From contig JAUXIP010000097.1 of NCBI GenBank assembly GCA_030620935.1, positions 1 through 7,415 of the forward strand: a DNA stretch of 7,415 nucleotides. Reading direction: 5' to 3'. Shown in pieces: positions 1-6,707 of the stretch. Source of the DNA: Deltaproteobacteria bacterium. GTDB lineage: Bacteria > Desulfobacterota_B > Binatia > UBA9968. Position numbers and translations under genes: made by a program. The notes beneath the pieces were generated by a model. That model did not search any database, was not told where the DNA came from, and was given only the letters and a program-made list of their open reading frames with translations. Each line of letters opens with the position of its first letter. Within the stretch, counting starts at the first letter, position 1.

Positions 1-368
1 CAGTATCTCACCGAGGCGTCGCGCTGGGTGCCGGCAGCCGCGGTGTCGATAATAATCTGACGCAACCGTTCCGGCGGAAAAGGCAGAGGGATCCGCGCCA
101 TTTCGGCCGAGCGCACCAACCGCCCCAAATGCTGATCCAGCTGATATAGCATGCCGTTGGCCAGGATAGCCGTGTCGAACACCGCATGGCCTCTATGGAC
201 CATATGATCATCGAGCGGCACGACCATCAGCGCAGGATCGGTGACGATACCGTCGAAAATACTGGAATACATGGCGTGGAAATGAACCGCTCTGGGATGG
301 ATCGCCTCGTGCAAACGGGCGACGGCTTCATCGAGAGCCAGAACTGAGGTTTGTCCGACCTTGCGCAT
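1..368 (-). CDS. Class IV aminotransferase (PLP fold type IV), N-terminal part, cut by window edge
   Basis: This is the first 122 residues of a PLP-dependent class IV aminotransferase, the family of D-amino-acid and branched-chain aminotransferases and 4-amino-4-deoxychorismate lyase. The recognisable core starts near residue 33 (MYSS) and runs through TDPALMVVPLDDHMVHRG (43-60) and VFDTAILANGMLYQLDQHL (63-81), followed by RLVRSAEMARIPLP (83-96). Arg59 in HRG sits where the fold contacts the PLP phosphate. The fragment ends at RY, just where relatives read RYW. The Schiff-base lysine and substrate-specificity residues lie outside the window, so the reaction cannot be settled. Wording such as DDHMVHRGHxVFDT resembles the plant plastid D-amino-acid transaminase/ADC lyase type (from memory). 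The ATG at 368 is the first in-frame start, because a TAG lies three codons upstream. The ribosome binding site is poor (GAGGG about 14 nt away). The gene follows tRNA-Pro on the same strand, and no terminator with a U-tract separates them. Confidence 0.88.
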   Translation of the reverse strand, partial: MRKVGQTSVLALDEAVARLHEAIHPRAVHFHAMYSSIFDGIVTDPALMVVPLDDHMVHRGHAVFDTAILANGMLYQLDQHLGRLVRSAEMARIPLPFPPERLRQIIIDTAAAGTQRDASVRY

Positions 369-465
369 AGGATTCTATTTAGCCCTCACGGAAAGAGACT
401 TTTCCCTTTCGCGTATTGAGAAGTTTCCGGGAAGCTTTTCTGGCGCTTGGCAATACGGAGAGAAA

Positions 466-542
466 TGGTCGGGGCGACTGGATTTGAACCAGCGACTTCA
501 CGGTCCCGAACCGTGCGCTCTACCAAGCTGAGCCACGCCCCG
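466..542 (-). tRNA. tRNA-Pro, anticodon CGG, CCA encoded
   Basis: The reverse complement folds as a complete 77-nt cloverleaf. The acceptor stem is CGGGGCG/CGCCCCG, the D arm is GCTC-AGCTTGGTA-GAGC, and the anticodon stem CACGG/CCGTG closes the 7-nt loop TTCGGGA. The variable loop is AAGTC, and the T arm is GCTGG-TTCAAAT-CCAGT. The loop places CGG at positions 34-36, so it reads the proline codon CCG. Discriminator A and an encoded CCA end occupy 469-466. The gene lies between rpe and an aminotransferase on the same strand and appears to have its own promoter. No second copy of its 3' end is present in the window, so there is no sign of a tRNA-borne integration site here. Confidence 0.96.
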
Positions 543-550
543 ACCCAGTC

Positions 551-579
551 ATCTTACAATGGCAAGGAAGATAAGGCAA
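551..579 (-). promoter_or_regulatory. Probable sigma-70-type promoter of tRNA-Pro
   Basis: On the minus strand TTGCCT (579-574) and TAAGAT (556-551) are separated by exactly 17 bp. Only 8 nt separate the -10 box from the first tRNA base, so transcription would start at or within a base or two of the mature 5' end. The -35 box lies inside the right arm of the purine-rich inverted repeat that ends the rpe gene. Each hexamer matches consensus at four of six positions, so this is a plausible site rather than a strong one. Confidence 0.45.
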
Positions 580-641
580 AAGTAAAAAGGAAAAAGTTTA
601 AATTTCTCTTTACCCCGCTTTTTACTTGTGCCTTTTGCCTT
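573..641 (-). repeat. Purine/pyrimidine-rich imperfect inverted repeat between rpe and tRNA-Pro
   Basis: AAGGCAAAAG (573-582) is complementary to CTTTTGCCTT (632-641), and the adjoining TAAAAAG (583-589) to CTTTTTA (618-624). This gives 17 pairs with a 7-nt bulge (625-631) and a loop of about 28 nt. Further TTTTACC and TTTTAC copies continue to 657, so the last codons of rpe (Lys-Ser-Lys-Arg) and its stop lie in the same low-complexity tract. The arms are almost pure purine on one strand. The structure could act as a weak bidirectional terminator or mRNA 3' end for rpe. It could also be a degenerate copy of an interspersed repeat; I recall similar TTTTTACTTTTGCC-like spacers in other genomes but could not search for them. 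Confidence 0.6.
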
Positions 642-642
642 T

Positions 643-1314
643 TTACCTTTTACTTTTCTCCACCGCCTGGCGCATCTCACGTATGGTCTGTGCGTAGTCG
701 GGGGTCTTAAAAACACCTGAGCCCGACACGATGACCTCCGCACCCGCCTGTACCACGCGGTTGATGTTGTCGGTCTTGATCCCTCCGTCGGCCTCAATCA
801 GGATCGGTAGGTTTTTCTGAGTGATCAAATTTCTCGCCTTCTCAATCTTGGGCAGCACATCTTCAATGAACGCTTGCCCTCCGAAGCCGGGGAACACGGT
901 CATCATAAGAAGCATATCGATTTCTGTCATACAACCTTCAACCTTTTCCAAAGGAACATCCGGGTTCACGGCGATGGAGGGCTTAGCCCCTAGCTCACGT
1001 ATTTTGGCTAGGCTTGACTTGGGATCTTTGCAGGTGTCCGGGTGAATGGAGATCCAGTCCGCGCCCGCCTTGATAAACTCAGGAGCGTATTTGTCCGGAT
1101 CGGTGATCATCAGATGGACATCCAAAGGCACACGAGTCACTTTGCGGATCCATTCGACCACTACGGGACCAATGGTGATGTTGGGGACAAAGTGGCCGTC
1201 CATGACGTCCACATGCAGCCAGTCGGCTCCTGCCGATTCTACGGCCTGGATCTCATCCCGTAGCCGGCTGAAATCGGCTGAAAGTATCGACGGCGCAATC
1301 GTGATGCGATTCAT
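643..1314 (-). CDS. rpe: Ribulose-phosphate 3-epimerase
   Basis: Interconverts D-ribulose-5-phosphate and D-xylulose-5-phosphate in the cytosolic pentose phosphate pathway (and the Calvin cycle where present). The protein is 223 residues, the normal length for this single TIM barrel. Family signatures appear in order: APSILSADF (7-15), HVDVMDGHFVPN (34-45), DVHLMI (65-70), PGFGGQ (142-147), ADGGI (175-179) and a phosphate-binding SGSGVF near 197-202. His34, Asp36, His67 and Asp176 occupy the metal and acid/base positions of the family. The residue before PGFGGQ is Phe141, whereas most members have Asn there. The ATG directly follows the rsmB stop (TAG then ATG), with AAGG 8 nt upstream inside rsmB, so translation is probably coupled to rsmB. 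The last four residues lie in a low-complexity repeat. Identity is secure. Confidence 0.97.
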   Translation of the reverse strand: MNRITIAPSILSADFSRLRDEIQAVESAGADWLHVDVMDGHFVPNITIGPVVVEWIRKVTRVPLDVHLMITDPDKYAPEFIKAGADWISIHPDTCKDPKSSLAKIRELGAKPSIAVNPDVPLEKVEGCMTEIDMLLMMTVFPGFGGQAFIEDVLPKIEKARNLITQKNLPILIEADGGIKTDNINRVVQAGAEVIVSGSGVFKTPDYAQTIREMRQAVEKSKR

Positions 1315-2703
1315 CTAAGTAGCCTTGGCAACCTTTCCCAGCCTCGCAGCGAAAAACCCGTCGGTATTGTGCTTGTGGGGCAGGGCCAAGAGGTAATGGC
1401 CGCAAGCCAGATCCCGAGCTGCCCGGGGAAGGTATGCTCCGGCATCTTCCAAAACAAAATCTTCGTGACGACTCAAAAAATCCCCCACTACCTCTTCATT
1501 CTCCTCTGGGGCGAGGGTGCATGTGGCATAGACCAGGACTCCCCCTGGTTTGAGATAAGAGGAAACCCGACTCAATATGTTTTTCTGCAGTTTGCTCAGG
1601 CGTTCGATATCTCGCTCGCTCTTTTGCCACTTCGCTTCAGGGTGAGAACGTAATGTTCCAAGAGCGCTGCAAGGCGCGTCGACCAAGATACGATCGTAAG
1701 GCGAAGCCGTCGGTCCAACCAGCCCCTGAGCTACATCCACGCAAACATGGCGTACGGACGTAAGACTTAACCTTTGCACATTTTGCCTGAGCTTCTCAAG
1801 CCCCCTAGTGGAAACATCGGTAGCTACAATCTCTCCCTCGTCCTCAAACAGCTCCGCGAGATGAGTGGTTTTGCCGCCCGGCGCAGAGCAGGCATCGAGG
1901 ATACGCTCACCGGGTTGGGGATCGAGCAGGTAGCCGACGAGTTGTGAGGCCTCTCCCTGAACCTGAAAAAGCCCTTCCTGAAATCCGGGGAGTTGATTCA
2001 CGGCGGAGGTTGATTTTACCCGTATCCCTTGAGGCGACCAAACGGTAGGATCGGCATCGAACCCCATCCCCCGCAATTTCTCGATCAAGGCCGCCCTGTC
2101 TCCCTTCAAACGATTCACGCGCAGCACAAGAGGAGACTCATCGTTGTCGGCCTTCAAAAGAGCTTCGGTCTCCGCTTTCCCAAAATAGTCTAGCCACTTC
2201 TTAACTAGCCATTCAGGATGCGACCAGAAAACGGAAAGATAGCTCACCGGATCCTCTTGCGGGTTCGGATAGTAGTCTTCATCTTTTTCTCTGAGGATCT
2301 TGCGAATCACGCTGTTGACCAACCCTCCCGCTTTCTCCCCTCCATACCTCTTGGCTAGTTCCACGCCTTCATTGACCGCCGCATAATCGGGCACTTTGTC
2401 GAGAAAGAGAGTCTGATAAAGGGTCAAACGCAGAACGCTTCTTAGGTAGGGATTCATGCCGGCCAGCGGACGATGCAGGGCCCGGCCGAGATGCCAATCG
2501 ATCCTCCCCTGCCAGCGAAGAGTGCCGTATACGATTTGGGTAAGCAAGGCGCGGTCGCGGATTTTAAGAGCAGATTCTTTCAATAATTCGTCGAGAAGAA
2601 TATCGGCATAGGCGTTGCGCCTTTCTACCTTAACAAGGATTTCGGCCGCCGACTCCCGACAACCTTCTTGTTCATCAGGATCCGAGACGTGCGCCTTTCT
2701 CAA
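1315..2703 (-). CDS. rsmB: 16S rRNA (cytosine-967-C5)-methyltransferase RsmB, TTG start
   Basis: SAM-dependent enzyme (also called Sun or Fmu) that makes m5C967 in 16S rRNA. From the chosen start it has 462 residues: a NusB-like RNA-binding domain (about 15-150), then a linker and a Rossmann-fold methyltransferase. Visible motifs are LDACSAPGGKT (269-279, SAM site), VDAPCSALGT (341-350, motif IV) and VYATCTLAPEENEEVV (391-406, motif VI). Cys345 and Cys395 match the product-release and nucleophilic cysteines of RNA m5C methyltransferases. DGFFAARL near 448-455 is the usual C-terminal signature. An upstream ATG at 2841 would add 46 residues read entirely inside fmt. I prefer TTG at 2703, which has AAGGGGGG five bases upstream and is followed shortly by the domain. 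It overlaps the fmt 3' end by 29 nt, suggesting coupled translation. Confidence 0.95.
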   Translation of the reverse strand: MRKAHVSDPDEQEGCRESAAEILVKVERRNAYADILLDELLKESALKIRDRALLTQIVYGTLRWQGRIDWHLGRALHRPLAGMNPYLRSVLRLTLYQTLFLDKVPDYAAVNEGVELAKRYGGEKAGGLVNSVIRKILREKDEDYYPNPQEDPVSYLSVFWSHPEWLVKKWLDYFGKAETEALLKADNDESPLVLRVNRLKGDRAALIEKLRGMGFDADPTVWSPQGIRVKSTSAVNQLPGFQEGLFQVQGEASQLVGYLLDPQPGERILDACSAPGGKTTHLAELFEDEGEIVATDVSTRGLEKLRQNVQRLSLTSVRHVCVDVAQGLVGPTASPYDRILVDAPCSALGTLRSHPEAKWQKSERDIERLSKLQKNILSRVSSYLKPGGVLVYATCTLAPEENEEVVGDFLSRHEDFVLEDAGAYLPRAARDLACGHYLLALPHKHNTDGFFAARLGKVAKAT

Positions 2704-3619
2704 TTCTACCCCCCTTGAGGAATTCAGCTGCCGCCAGTTTTTTCCTGTTTTCTGCTTGGACCTCTTCCAGGTTGAGAATCCCTTGACCGGTAGCAACCCA
2801 AAGCGCCGTCTTGTCCGCCCTGACCACTTCTCCCGGAACACCTTTTTCTTCGGCCGCGGCTATGGCTGCGCGGTAAATCTTCAGCAGTTTTCCCTGGAGA
2901 TGAGTGTAGGCCGAGGGCCAGGGGTTAAAAGCGCGCACTCGACGCTCAATGATTTCCGCCGGCTGGGTCCAGTCGATCTGACCATCCTCTTTTTTCAGGA
3001 TGGGCGCATAAGTTGCCTCTTCATCTTTTTGGGGTTTGGGGATCAGGGAACCATCCTTGAGCCTGCGAATAGTTTCCAACAGCAGTTCTACCCCGACGGG
3101 AATCAGCTTGGCCTGCAGAGAGGCCGTTGTTTCGCCCGTGCCGACGGCAATTTCGTCCTGCAAAAAGATGGGTCCTGCGTCCATTTTCTCCACGAGCTTC
3201 ATCGTCGTGATGCCGCTTTTTTCCTCGCCGTTAAGGATAGTCCAGGCAACCGGAGCGGCGCCTCGATATTTGGGCAAAAGGGAGTAATGGACGTTAAGAC
3301 AACCTTGAGGCGGAAGCTCAAGTATCGAGCGCGGCAAAATACGGCCATAGGCGACCACGACGATAAGTTGCGGTCCCCAGCCGTTCAAAGTGTCCAGGAC
3401 ATCGGGGGCCCGAACTTTTTCAGGAGTGATAACGGGGATGTGGTGTTTCTCCGCTACTCTTCGAACCGGTGAAGATATCTTTTTCTGCCCCCTGCCGGCG
3501 GGCCGATCCGGCTGTGTAACCACCCCGACCACAGGATCGGGACCTTTTAAGAGGCTTTCGAGAGAGACGGCGGCAGCCTCGGGGGTTCCCATAAAGACGA
3601 TGGGCCACGAAATCGACAT
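2675..3619 (-). CDS. fmt: Methionyl-tRNA formyltransferase
   Basis: Transfers the formyl group from 10-formyl-tetrahydrofolate to Met-tRNA(fMet), making the bacterial initiator. The protein is 314 residues, typical for the family. The N-terminal formyltransferase domain (about 5-205) starts IVFMGTPE (7-14). It carries the catalytic asparagine and histidine in NVHYSLLPKYRGAAP (109-123: Asn109, His111) and the aspartate in MDAGPIF (146-152: Asp147). The C-terminal tRNA-binding beta-barrel domain begins near 207 and includes RAFNPWPSAYT. The end, KGGRIEKGARLG, fits the usual C-terminus. The ATG at 3619 has GGAAG about 6 nt upstream and lies 34 nt after the def stop. The neighbouring def product removes the same formyl group after translation starts, a classic functional pair. 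Identity is secure. Confidence 0.97.
   Translation of the reverse strand: MSISWPIVFMGTPEAAAVSLESLLKGPDPVVGVVTQPDRPAGRGQKKISSPVRRVAEKHHIPVITPEKVRAPDVLDTLNGWGPQLIVVVAYGRILPRSILELPPQGCLNVHYSLLPKYRGAAPVAWTILNGEEKSGITTMKLVEKMDAGPIFLQDEIAVGTGETTASLQAKLIPVGVELLLETIRRLKDGSLIPKPQKDEEATYAPILKKEDGQIDWTQPAEIIERRVRAFNPWPSAYTHLQGKLLKIYRAAIAAAEEKGVPGEVVRADKTALWVATGQGILNLEEVQAENRKKLAAAEFLKGGRIEKGARLGS
2704..2716 (-). promoter_or_regulatory. Strong ribosome binding site that decides the rsmB start
   Basis: On the minus strand AAGGGGGG is followed by TAGAA and then TTG. This places a near-ideal Shine-Dalgarno sequence five bases before the proposed TTG start of rsmB, inside the last codons of fmt (Phe-Leu-Lys-Gly-Gly). 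The overlapping TGATG at the fmt stop offers an ATG, but in a different frame from rsmB. Confidence 0.7.
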
Positions 3620-3653
3620 CAGTTACTTCCAAGCGAATGACGGGAGAGTAAGA

Positions 3654-4193
3654 TTATATCATGAGCCGGGGACTTTGCGGCTGAGGTTTGCCGGTGCGCA
3701 GCATCTTCTTAAGTCGCCGGGTGTAGAGATCGCGCTTTAACCGACTGATGCGATCAATAAAGAGCTTTCCGTCGAGGTGATCAATCTCATGCTGTAAAGC
3801 GACGGCGAGGAGATCCTCAGCCTCGATCCTCAATTCCTCTTCTTTCACATTCAGACCGACGATCTCGACTCGAACAGCCCTTTTGACTTCGGCGGTAAAG
3901 TCGACGACGCTTAGACATCCCTCCTCCCAAGTCATCTCTCCCTCGGCATGACGGATCTCAGGGTTGATCAGCTGGATGAGGTTTTTCCTTGGATTTTCGT
4001 AATCGATATCCACCACGATAATGCGCTGCGACACACCCACCTGCGGGGCCGCCAATCCTATCCCCGGCGCGGCGTACATGGTCTCCGTCAAGTCCTGGAC
4101 GAAACGGACCGTATCTCCGCTGATGGTTTCGACCGGAGCGGAGCTTTTCTTCAAAATAGCGTCAGGATATTTAAGAACGTCCAGAACAGCCAT
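3654..4193 (-). CDS. def: Peptide deformylase
   Basis: Metal-dependent cytosolic hydrolase that removes the N-formyl group from nascent proteins at the ribosome exit. It has 179 residues. All three family motifs are intact: GIGLAAPQ (44-51), EEGCLS (90-95) and QHEIDHLDG (134-142). Cys93, His135 and His139 are the metal ligands and Glu136 is the catalytic acid. The C-terminus carries a basic tail (about 150-179, rich in Arg and Lys), as in Gram-negative enzymes, where this region helps ribosome contact. The start MAVLDVLKYPD fits the family's usual opening. The ribosome binding site is weak (GTGAG), because the region just upstream consists of AGCTATCAGC-type repeats. The gap to priA is 87 nt, so def may be transcribed with priA or from its own promoter. 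I see no convincing promoter. Confidence 0.97.
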   Translation of the reverse strand: MAVLDVLKYPDAILKKSSAPVETISGDTVRFVQDLTETMYAAPGIGLAAPQVGVSQRIIVVDIDYENPRKNLIQLINPEIRHAEGEMTWEEGCLSVVDFTAEVKRAVRVEIVGLNVKEEELRIEAEDLLAVALQHEIDHLDGKLFIDRISRLKRDLYTRRLKKMLRTGKPQPQSPRLMI

Positions 4194-4203
4194 AAGCTCA
4201 CAA

Positions 4204-4249
4204 TAGCTATCAGCACTTAGCTTTCAGCCCGGAGATTCTAGCTGATCGC
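4204..4249. repeat. Degenerate short direct repeats upstream of def
   Basis: TAGCTATCAGC (4204-4214) and TAGCTTTCAGC (4218-4228) differ at one base and start 14 bp apart. A third, poorer copy, TAGCTGATCGC, lies at 4239-4249. The tract fills much of the 87-nt priA-def spacer and supplies the immediate upstream context of the def start. It resembles AGCTATCAGC-type spacer repeats I recall from other uncultivated bacteria; that recollection is unverified. Confidence 0.5.
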
Positions 4250-4280
4250 CGAATGCTTGTTTCCCACGTATCAGAAAATC

Positions 4281-6524
4281 TCATAACATATTATACGGAT
4301 CGACAATAATGTAAACACGGGTGGTGCGGGAAGGAGGAAGAATCTGCCGGGCTTTCTCGGCAAATTCTAAAAGAGGCGATCTTTTGCTCCCCTTTAGAAG
4401 AATTTGCCAGCGATAGCGGCCGCGCAGTTTTTCAATCGGCGCCGGGGCCGGGCCTAGCACCTCCACCTGCTCCAGGATACGACCAGCCTTTTTCTGCCGC
4501 TCTCGCAGCCCATCCCCTAATAGCTTGGCCTTTGTCTTAACTTCTTCCGCCCTTGGACCTTCTACGCGGAGGTGAACTAAGCGGCTCATCGGCGGATAAT
4601 TTAACGCTCGACGGAACTCTATCTCCGAGGCAAAAAATCCCTTGTAATCATGGGTGATGACATGCTGAAAAGCATAATGGTCCGGCGTGTAGGTCTGAAT
4701 AATCACCCTGCCCGGCTCCCTGCCCCTCCCGGCCCTACCCGCCACCTGACTGAGAAGCTGGAAAGTCTTTTCCACGGCCCGGAAATCGGGCAGGTTCAAA
4801 GAAAGGTCCGCAAGGATGACACCCACGAGCGTCACTGCCGAGACGTCATGCCCCTTCGTGATCATTTGCGTCCCTACCAGAATGTCGATCTCTCCTTTTT
4901 CCCAGCGCCGAATCAACCTTTCTTGGGAACCTCTTCGGGAGGTGGTGTCCCGGTCCATCCGGGCAATTCGAGCGCGAGGAATGAGCCGGGAGAGCTCTTG
5001 CTCTACCTGCTCGGTCCCAAAACCGATTCCTGAGAGGGTCGGATTGCTGCATTCGGGACAAAGGTCATGGGCCGGTTTACGGAAACCGCAGTGATGACAA
5101 AAAACGTTCTGCTCGCTTAGGTGAAAGGTCATGGCCACGCTGCACTGGGCGCAGCGCAGCACAAAGCCACATAGACGACATTGGAGAAAGTTGGCAAAGC
5201 CCCGTCGGTTGAGAAAAATTAGACTCTGCTGACCTTGAGCAAAATTTTCCTGGAGCGCTTCCTCTAAGGGGGGCGACAAAAGAGTCGGGGACTTAGATTT
5301 AATGTCTCGACGCGGCTGCAACCTTAGATCGACAGTCTTGACATCGGGCAAAGGTCTCCGCTCTACTCTCTCGCTCAATTCCAGCAAGCGATAGCGCCCC
5401 TGGCGACAGTTCTCGAAGCTTTCGATGGCCGGGGTCGCAGACCCCAAAAGCACGGGGCACCCGCCCAGCTTACCCCGCACCACTGCCAAGTCCCTTGCAT
5501 GATAGCGAAATCCCTCTTCCTGCTTGTAAGACGGATCATGCTCTTCATCGACGACGATGAGGCCTAAATCCGGTAGCGGCGCGAAGATAGCGGAACGGGC
5601 CCCGACCACGACATCCGCACCGCCGCCGGCGATGCGCCACCATTGAGCCCAACGTTCTGAAGAGGTAAGGCCACTGTGAAGGACTCCTACCTTGTCAGGG
5701 AAACGTTCCCGCAAGCGATCCAGGAGCTGGTGTGTGAGAGATATTTCGGGCACCAGGATTAAACTGCGTTTCCGGGCTCTCCGTGCCTCTTCCATGGCTC
5801 GAAGATAGACCTCAGTCTTGCCGCTCCCGGTCACACCGTAGAGAAGAAAGGTCTCAAATCCACCCTTGTTGACGTGCTCTCGGATGAGACGAAGAGCTGT
5901 CTGTTGCTCCGGGGTAAGGCAAAGCCGCTCACCGGCGCGTGTCGGCTCTTCTCTATTCTCTCGTATCTTTTCTTTTTTCATTCGCGGCCGGGAAGTCCGC
6001 TCTCGAATCTCCACGGCGCCCATAGCATTTAAACGATCCAAGGCCCGGTAAAATGAACTGCCCGGAAATTTGCGTGCGAGGGCCTTAATCGTGGCTCTTC
6101 CTTCTTTTCTCCGCACCTCTTCAAAAATCTTTGTCTGTAGCCCTTTGCGAAGGGGAAAGTCTCCTGGTCGATGGCGGACGATCCTCCGGCTTTCGATCTT
6201 GAGGCCAGGAGGCAGCAGGGTCGCCAATACTTCCCCGATCGAGGATAGGTAATATCCGGAGGCCCATCGGCTAAGCTCCAAAAGAGTGCGATCTACGACC
6301 GGTTGCTCGTCTAAGACCGCTAGGATCTCTCTGACTTGGTCGAGTGAGCTCTTAGCAAGAAAATCCAACACGACTCCCGCCACCTTACGCTTCCCTAGAG
6401 GCACCCATACCCTCATGCCGACTCTTAGACTCTTATTTAGCTGCGGAGGGATGGCGTAAACGAGAGGTTCTTTTAAAGGAGATGGGATTACAACCCGGGC
6501 ATACTTTGCCTGCGCCGCCTGCAT
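4281..6524 (-). CDS. priA: Primosomal protein N' (replication restart helicase PriA)
   Basis: 3'-to-5' superfamily 2 DNA helicase that recognises stalled or D-loop forks and reloads the replisome. It has 747 residues, the usual size. The N-terminal 3'-DNA-binding domain covers about 1-105 and a winged-helix segment about 125-175. The helicase core shows Walker A GVTGSGKT (230-237), Walker B DEEH (326-329), GSATP (361-365) and the late motifs GTQMITKGHD (551-560) and QVAGRAGR (593-600). The zinc domain has all eight cysteines: 449, 452, 458, 461, 476, 479, 489 and 492. The C-terminal domain follows to residue 747. The ATG at 6524 is the first after an in-frame TAA. The Shine-Dalgarno is modest (GGGG about 5 nt away). 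PriA heads the minus-strand gene cluster, and a stable hairpin sits 118 nt upstream. No strong promoter was found. Confidence 0.97.
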   Translation of the reverse strand: MQAAQAKYARVVIPSPLKEPLVYAIPPQLNKSLRVGMRVWVPLGKRKVAGVVLDFLAKSSLDQVREILAVLDEQPVVDRTLLELSRWASGYYLSSIGEVLATLLPPGLKIESRRIVRHRPGDFPLRKGLQTKIFEEVRRKEGRATIKALARKFPGSSFYRALDRLNAMGAVEIRERTSRPRMKKEKIRENREEPTRAGERLCLTPEQQTALRLIREHVNKGGFETFLLYGVTGSGKTEVYLRAMEEARRARKRSLILVPEISLTHQLLDRLRERFPDKVGVLHSGLTSSERWAQWWRIAGGGADVVVGARSAIFAPLPDLGLIVVDEEHDPSYKQEEGFRYHARDLAVVRGKLGGCPVLLGSATPAIESFENCRQGRYRLLELSERVERRPLPDVKTVDLRLQPRRDIKSKSPTLLSPPLEEALQENFAQGQQSLIFLNRRGFANFLQCRLCGFVLRCAQCSVAMTFHLSEQNVFCHHCGFRKPAHDLCPECSNPTLSGIGFGTEQVEQELSRLIPRARIARMDRDTTSRRGSQERLIRRWEKGEIDILVGTQMITKGHDVSAVTLVGVILADLSLNLPDFRAVEKTFQLLSQVAGRAGRGREPGRVIIQTYTPDHYAFQHVITHDYKGFFASEIEFRRALNYPPMSRLVHLRVEGPRAEEVKTKAKLLGDGLRERQKKAGRILEQVEVLGPAPAPIEKLRGRYRWQILLKGSKRSPLLEFAEKARQILPPSRTTRVYIIVDPYNML

Positions 6525-6641
6525 GGATGCCCCGTTTTAGCCGCCCGCCAGGGGAAAAGCAATAATCAGACATCTCTTCAAACTCAAAACCGAGCCAGTT
6601 TTGGGCTTTATTCAAAAAGTACGTCAATCTCTTGAGAATCA

Positions 6642-6676
6642 GCGACACCGGGAGCGCGAAGCCCTTCCGGCGTCGC
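6642..6676 (-). other. Stable hairpin in the priA upstream region
   Basis: On the minus strand GCGACGCCGG pairs with CCGGTGTCGC over 10 bp around a 15-nt loop. One pair is G-U in minus-strand RNA but an A-C mismatch in plus-strand RNA, which hints that the functional transcript is the priA strand. A weak minus-strand promoter, TTGTAG (6712-6707), 17 bp, TCTAAC (6689-6684), would start RNA almost exactly at the hairpin. The structure could protect the 5' end or regulate priA. No U-tract follows, so it is not a normal terminator. Confidence 0.4.
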
Positions 6677-6707
6677 ATTTCCAGTTAGAGCTAGCACGTA
6701 ACTTCCC

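Noticed and set aside
390..437. Two small stem-loops (390-405 and 421-437) between tRNA-Pro and the aminotransferase
   Set aside because: Stems are short and neither is followed by a U-tract on the minus strand, so I cannot call a terminator. They may still matter for 3' processing.
2704..2841. Upstream ATG (2841) extending rsmB to 508 residues
   Set aside because: The extra residues are read entirely within fmt coding sequence, match no RsmB feature, and have no ribosome binding site comparable to that of the TTG at 2703.
2615..3472. 285-residue open frame on the plus strand
   Set aside because: It lies antisense to fmt and rsmB, both of which have full family motifs. It has no recognisable domain, and its composition is that of a complementary-strand shadow.
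3653..3658. TATAAT-like box at the def stop, as a separate fmt promoter
   Set aside because: TATAAT is perfect, but the sequence 16-18 bp upstream has no -35 resemblance. The box arises from the codons at the end of def.
6433..6678. 81-residue minus-strand frame upstream of and overlapping priA
   Set aside because: The frame overlaps priA by 92 nt, contains the leader hairpin, lacks a spaced ribosome binding site (GGA directly before ATG), and resembles no family I know.
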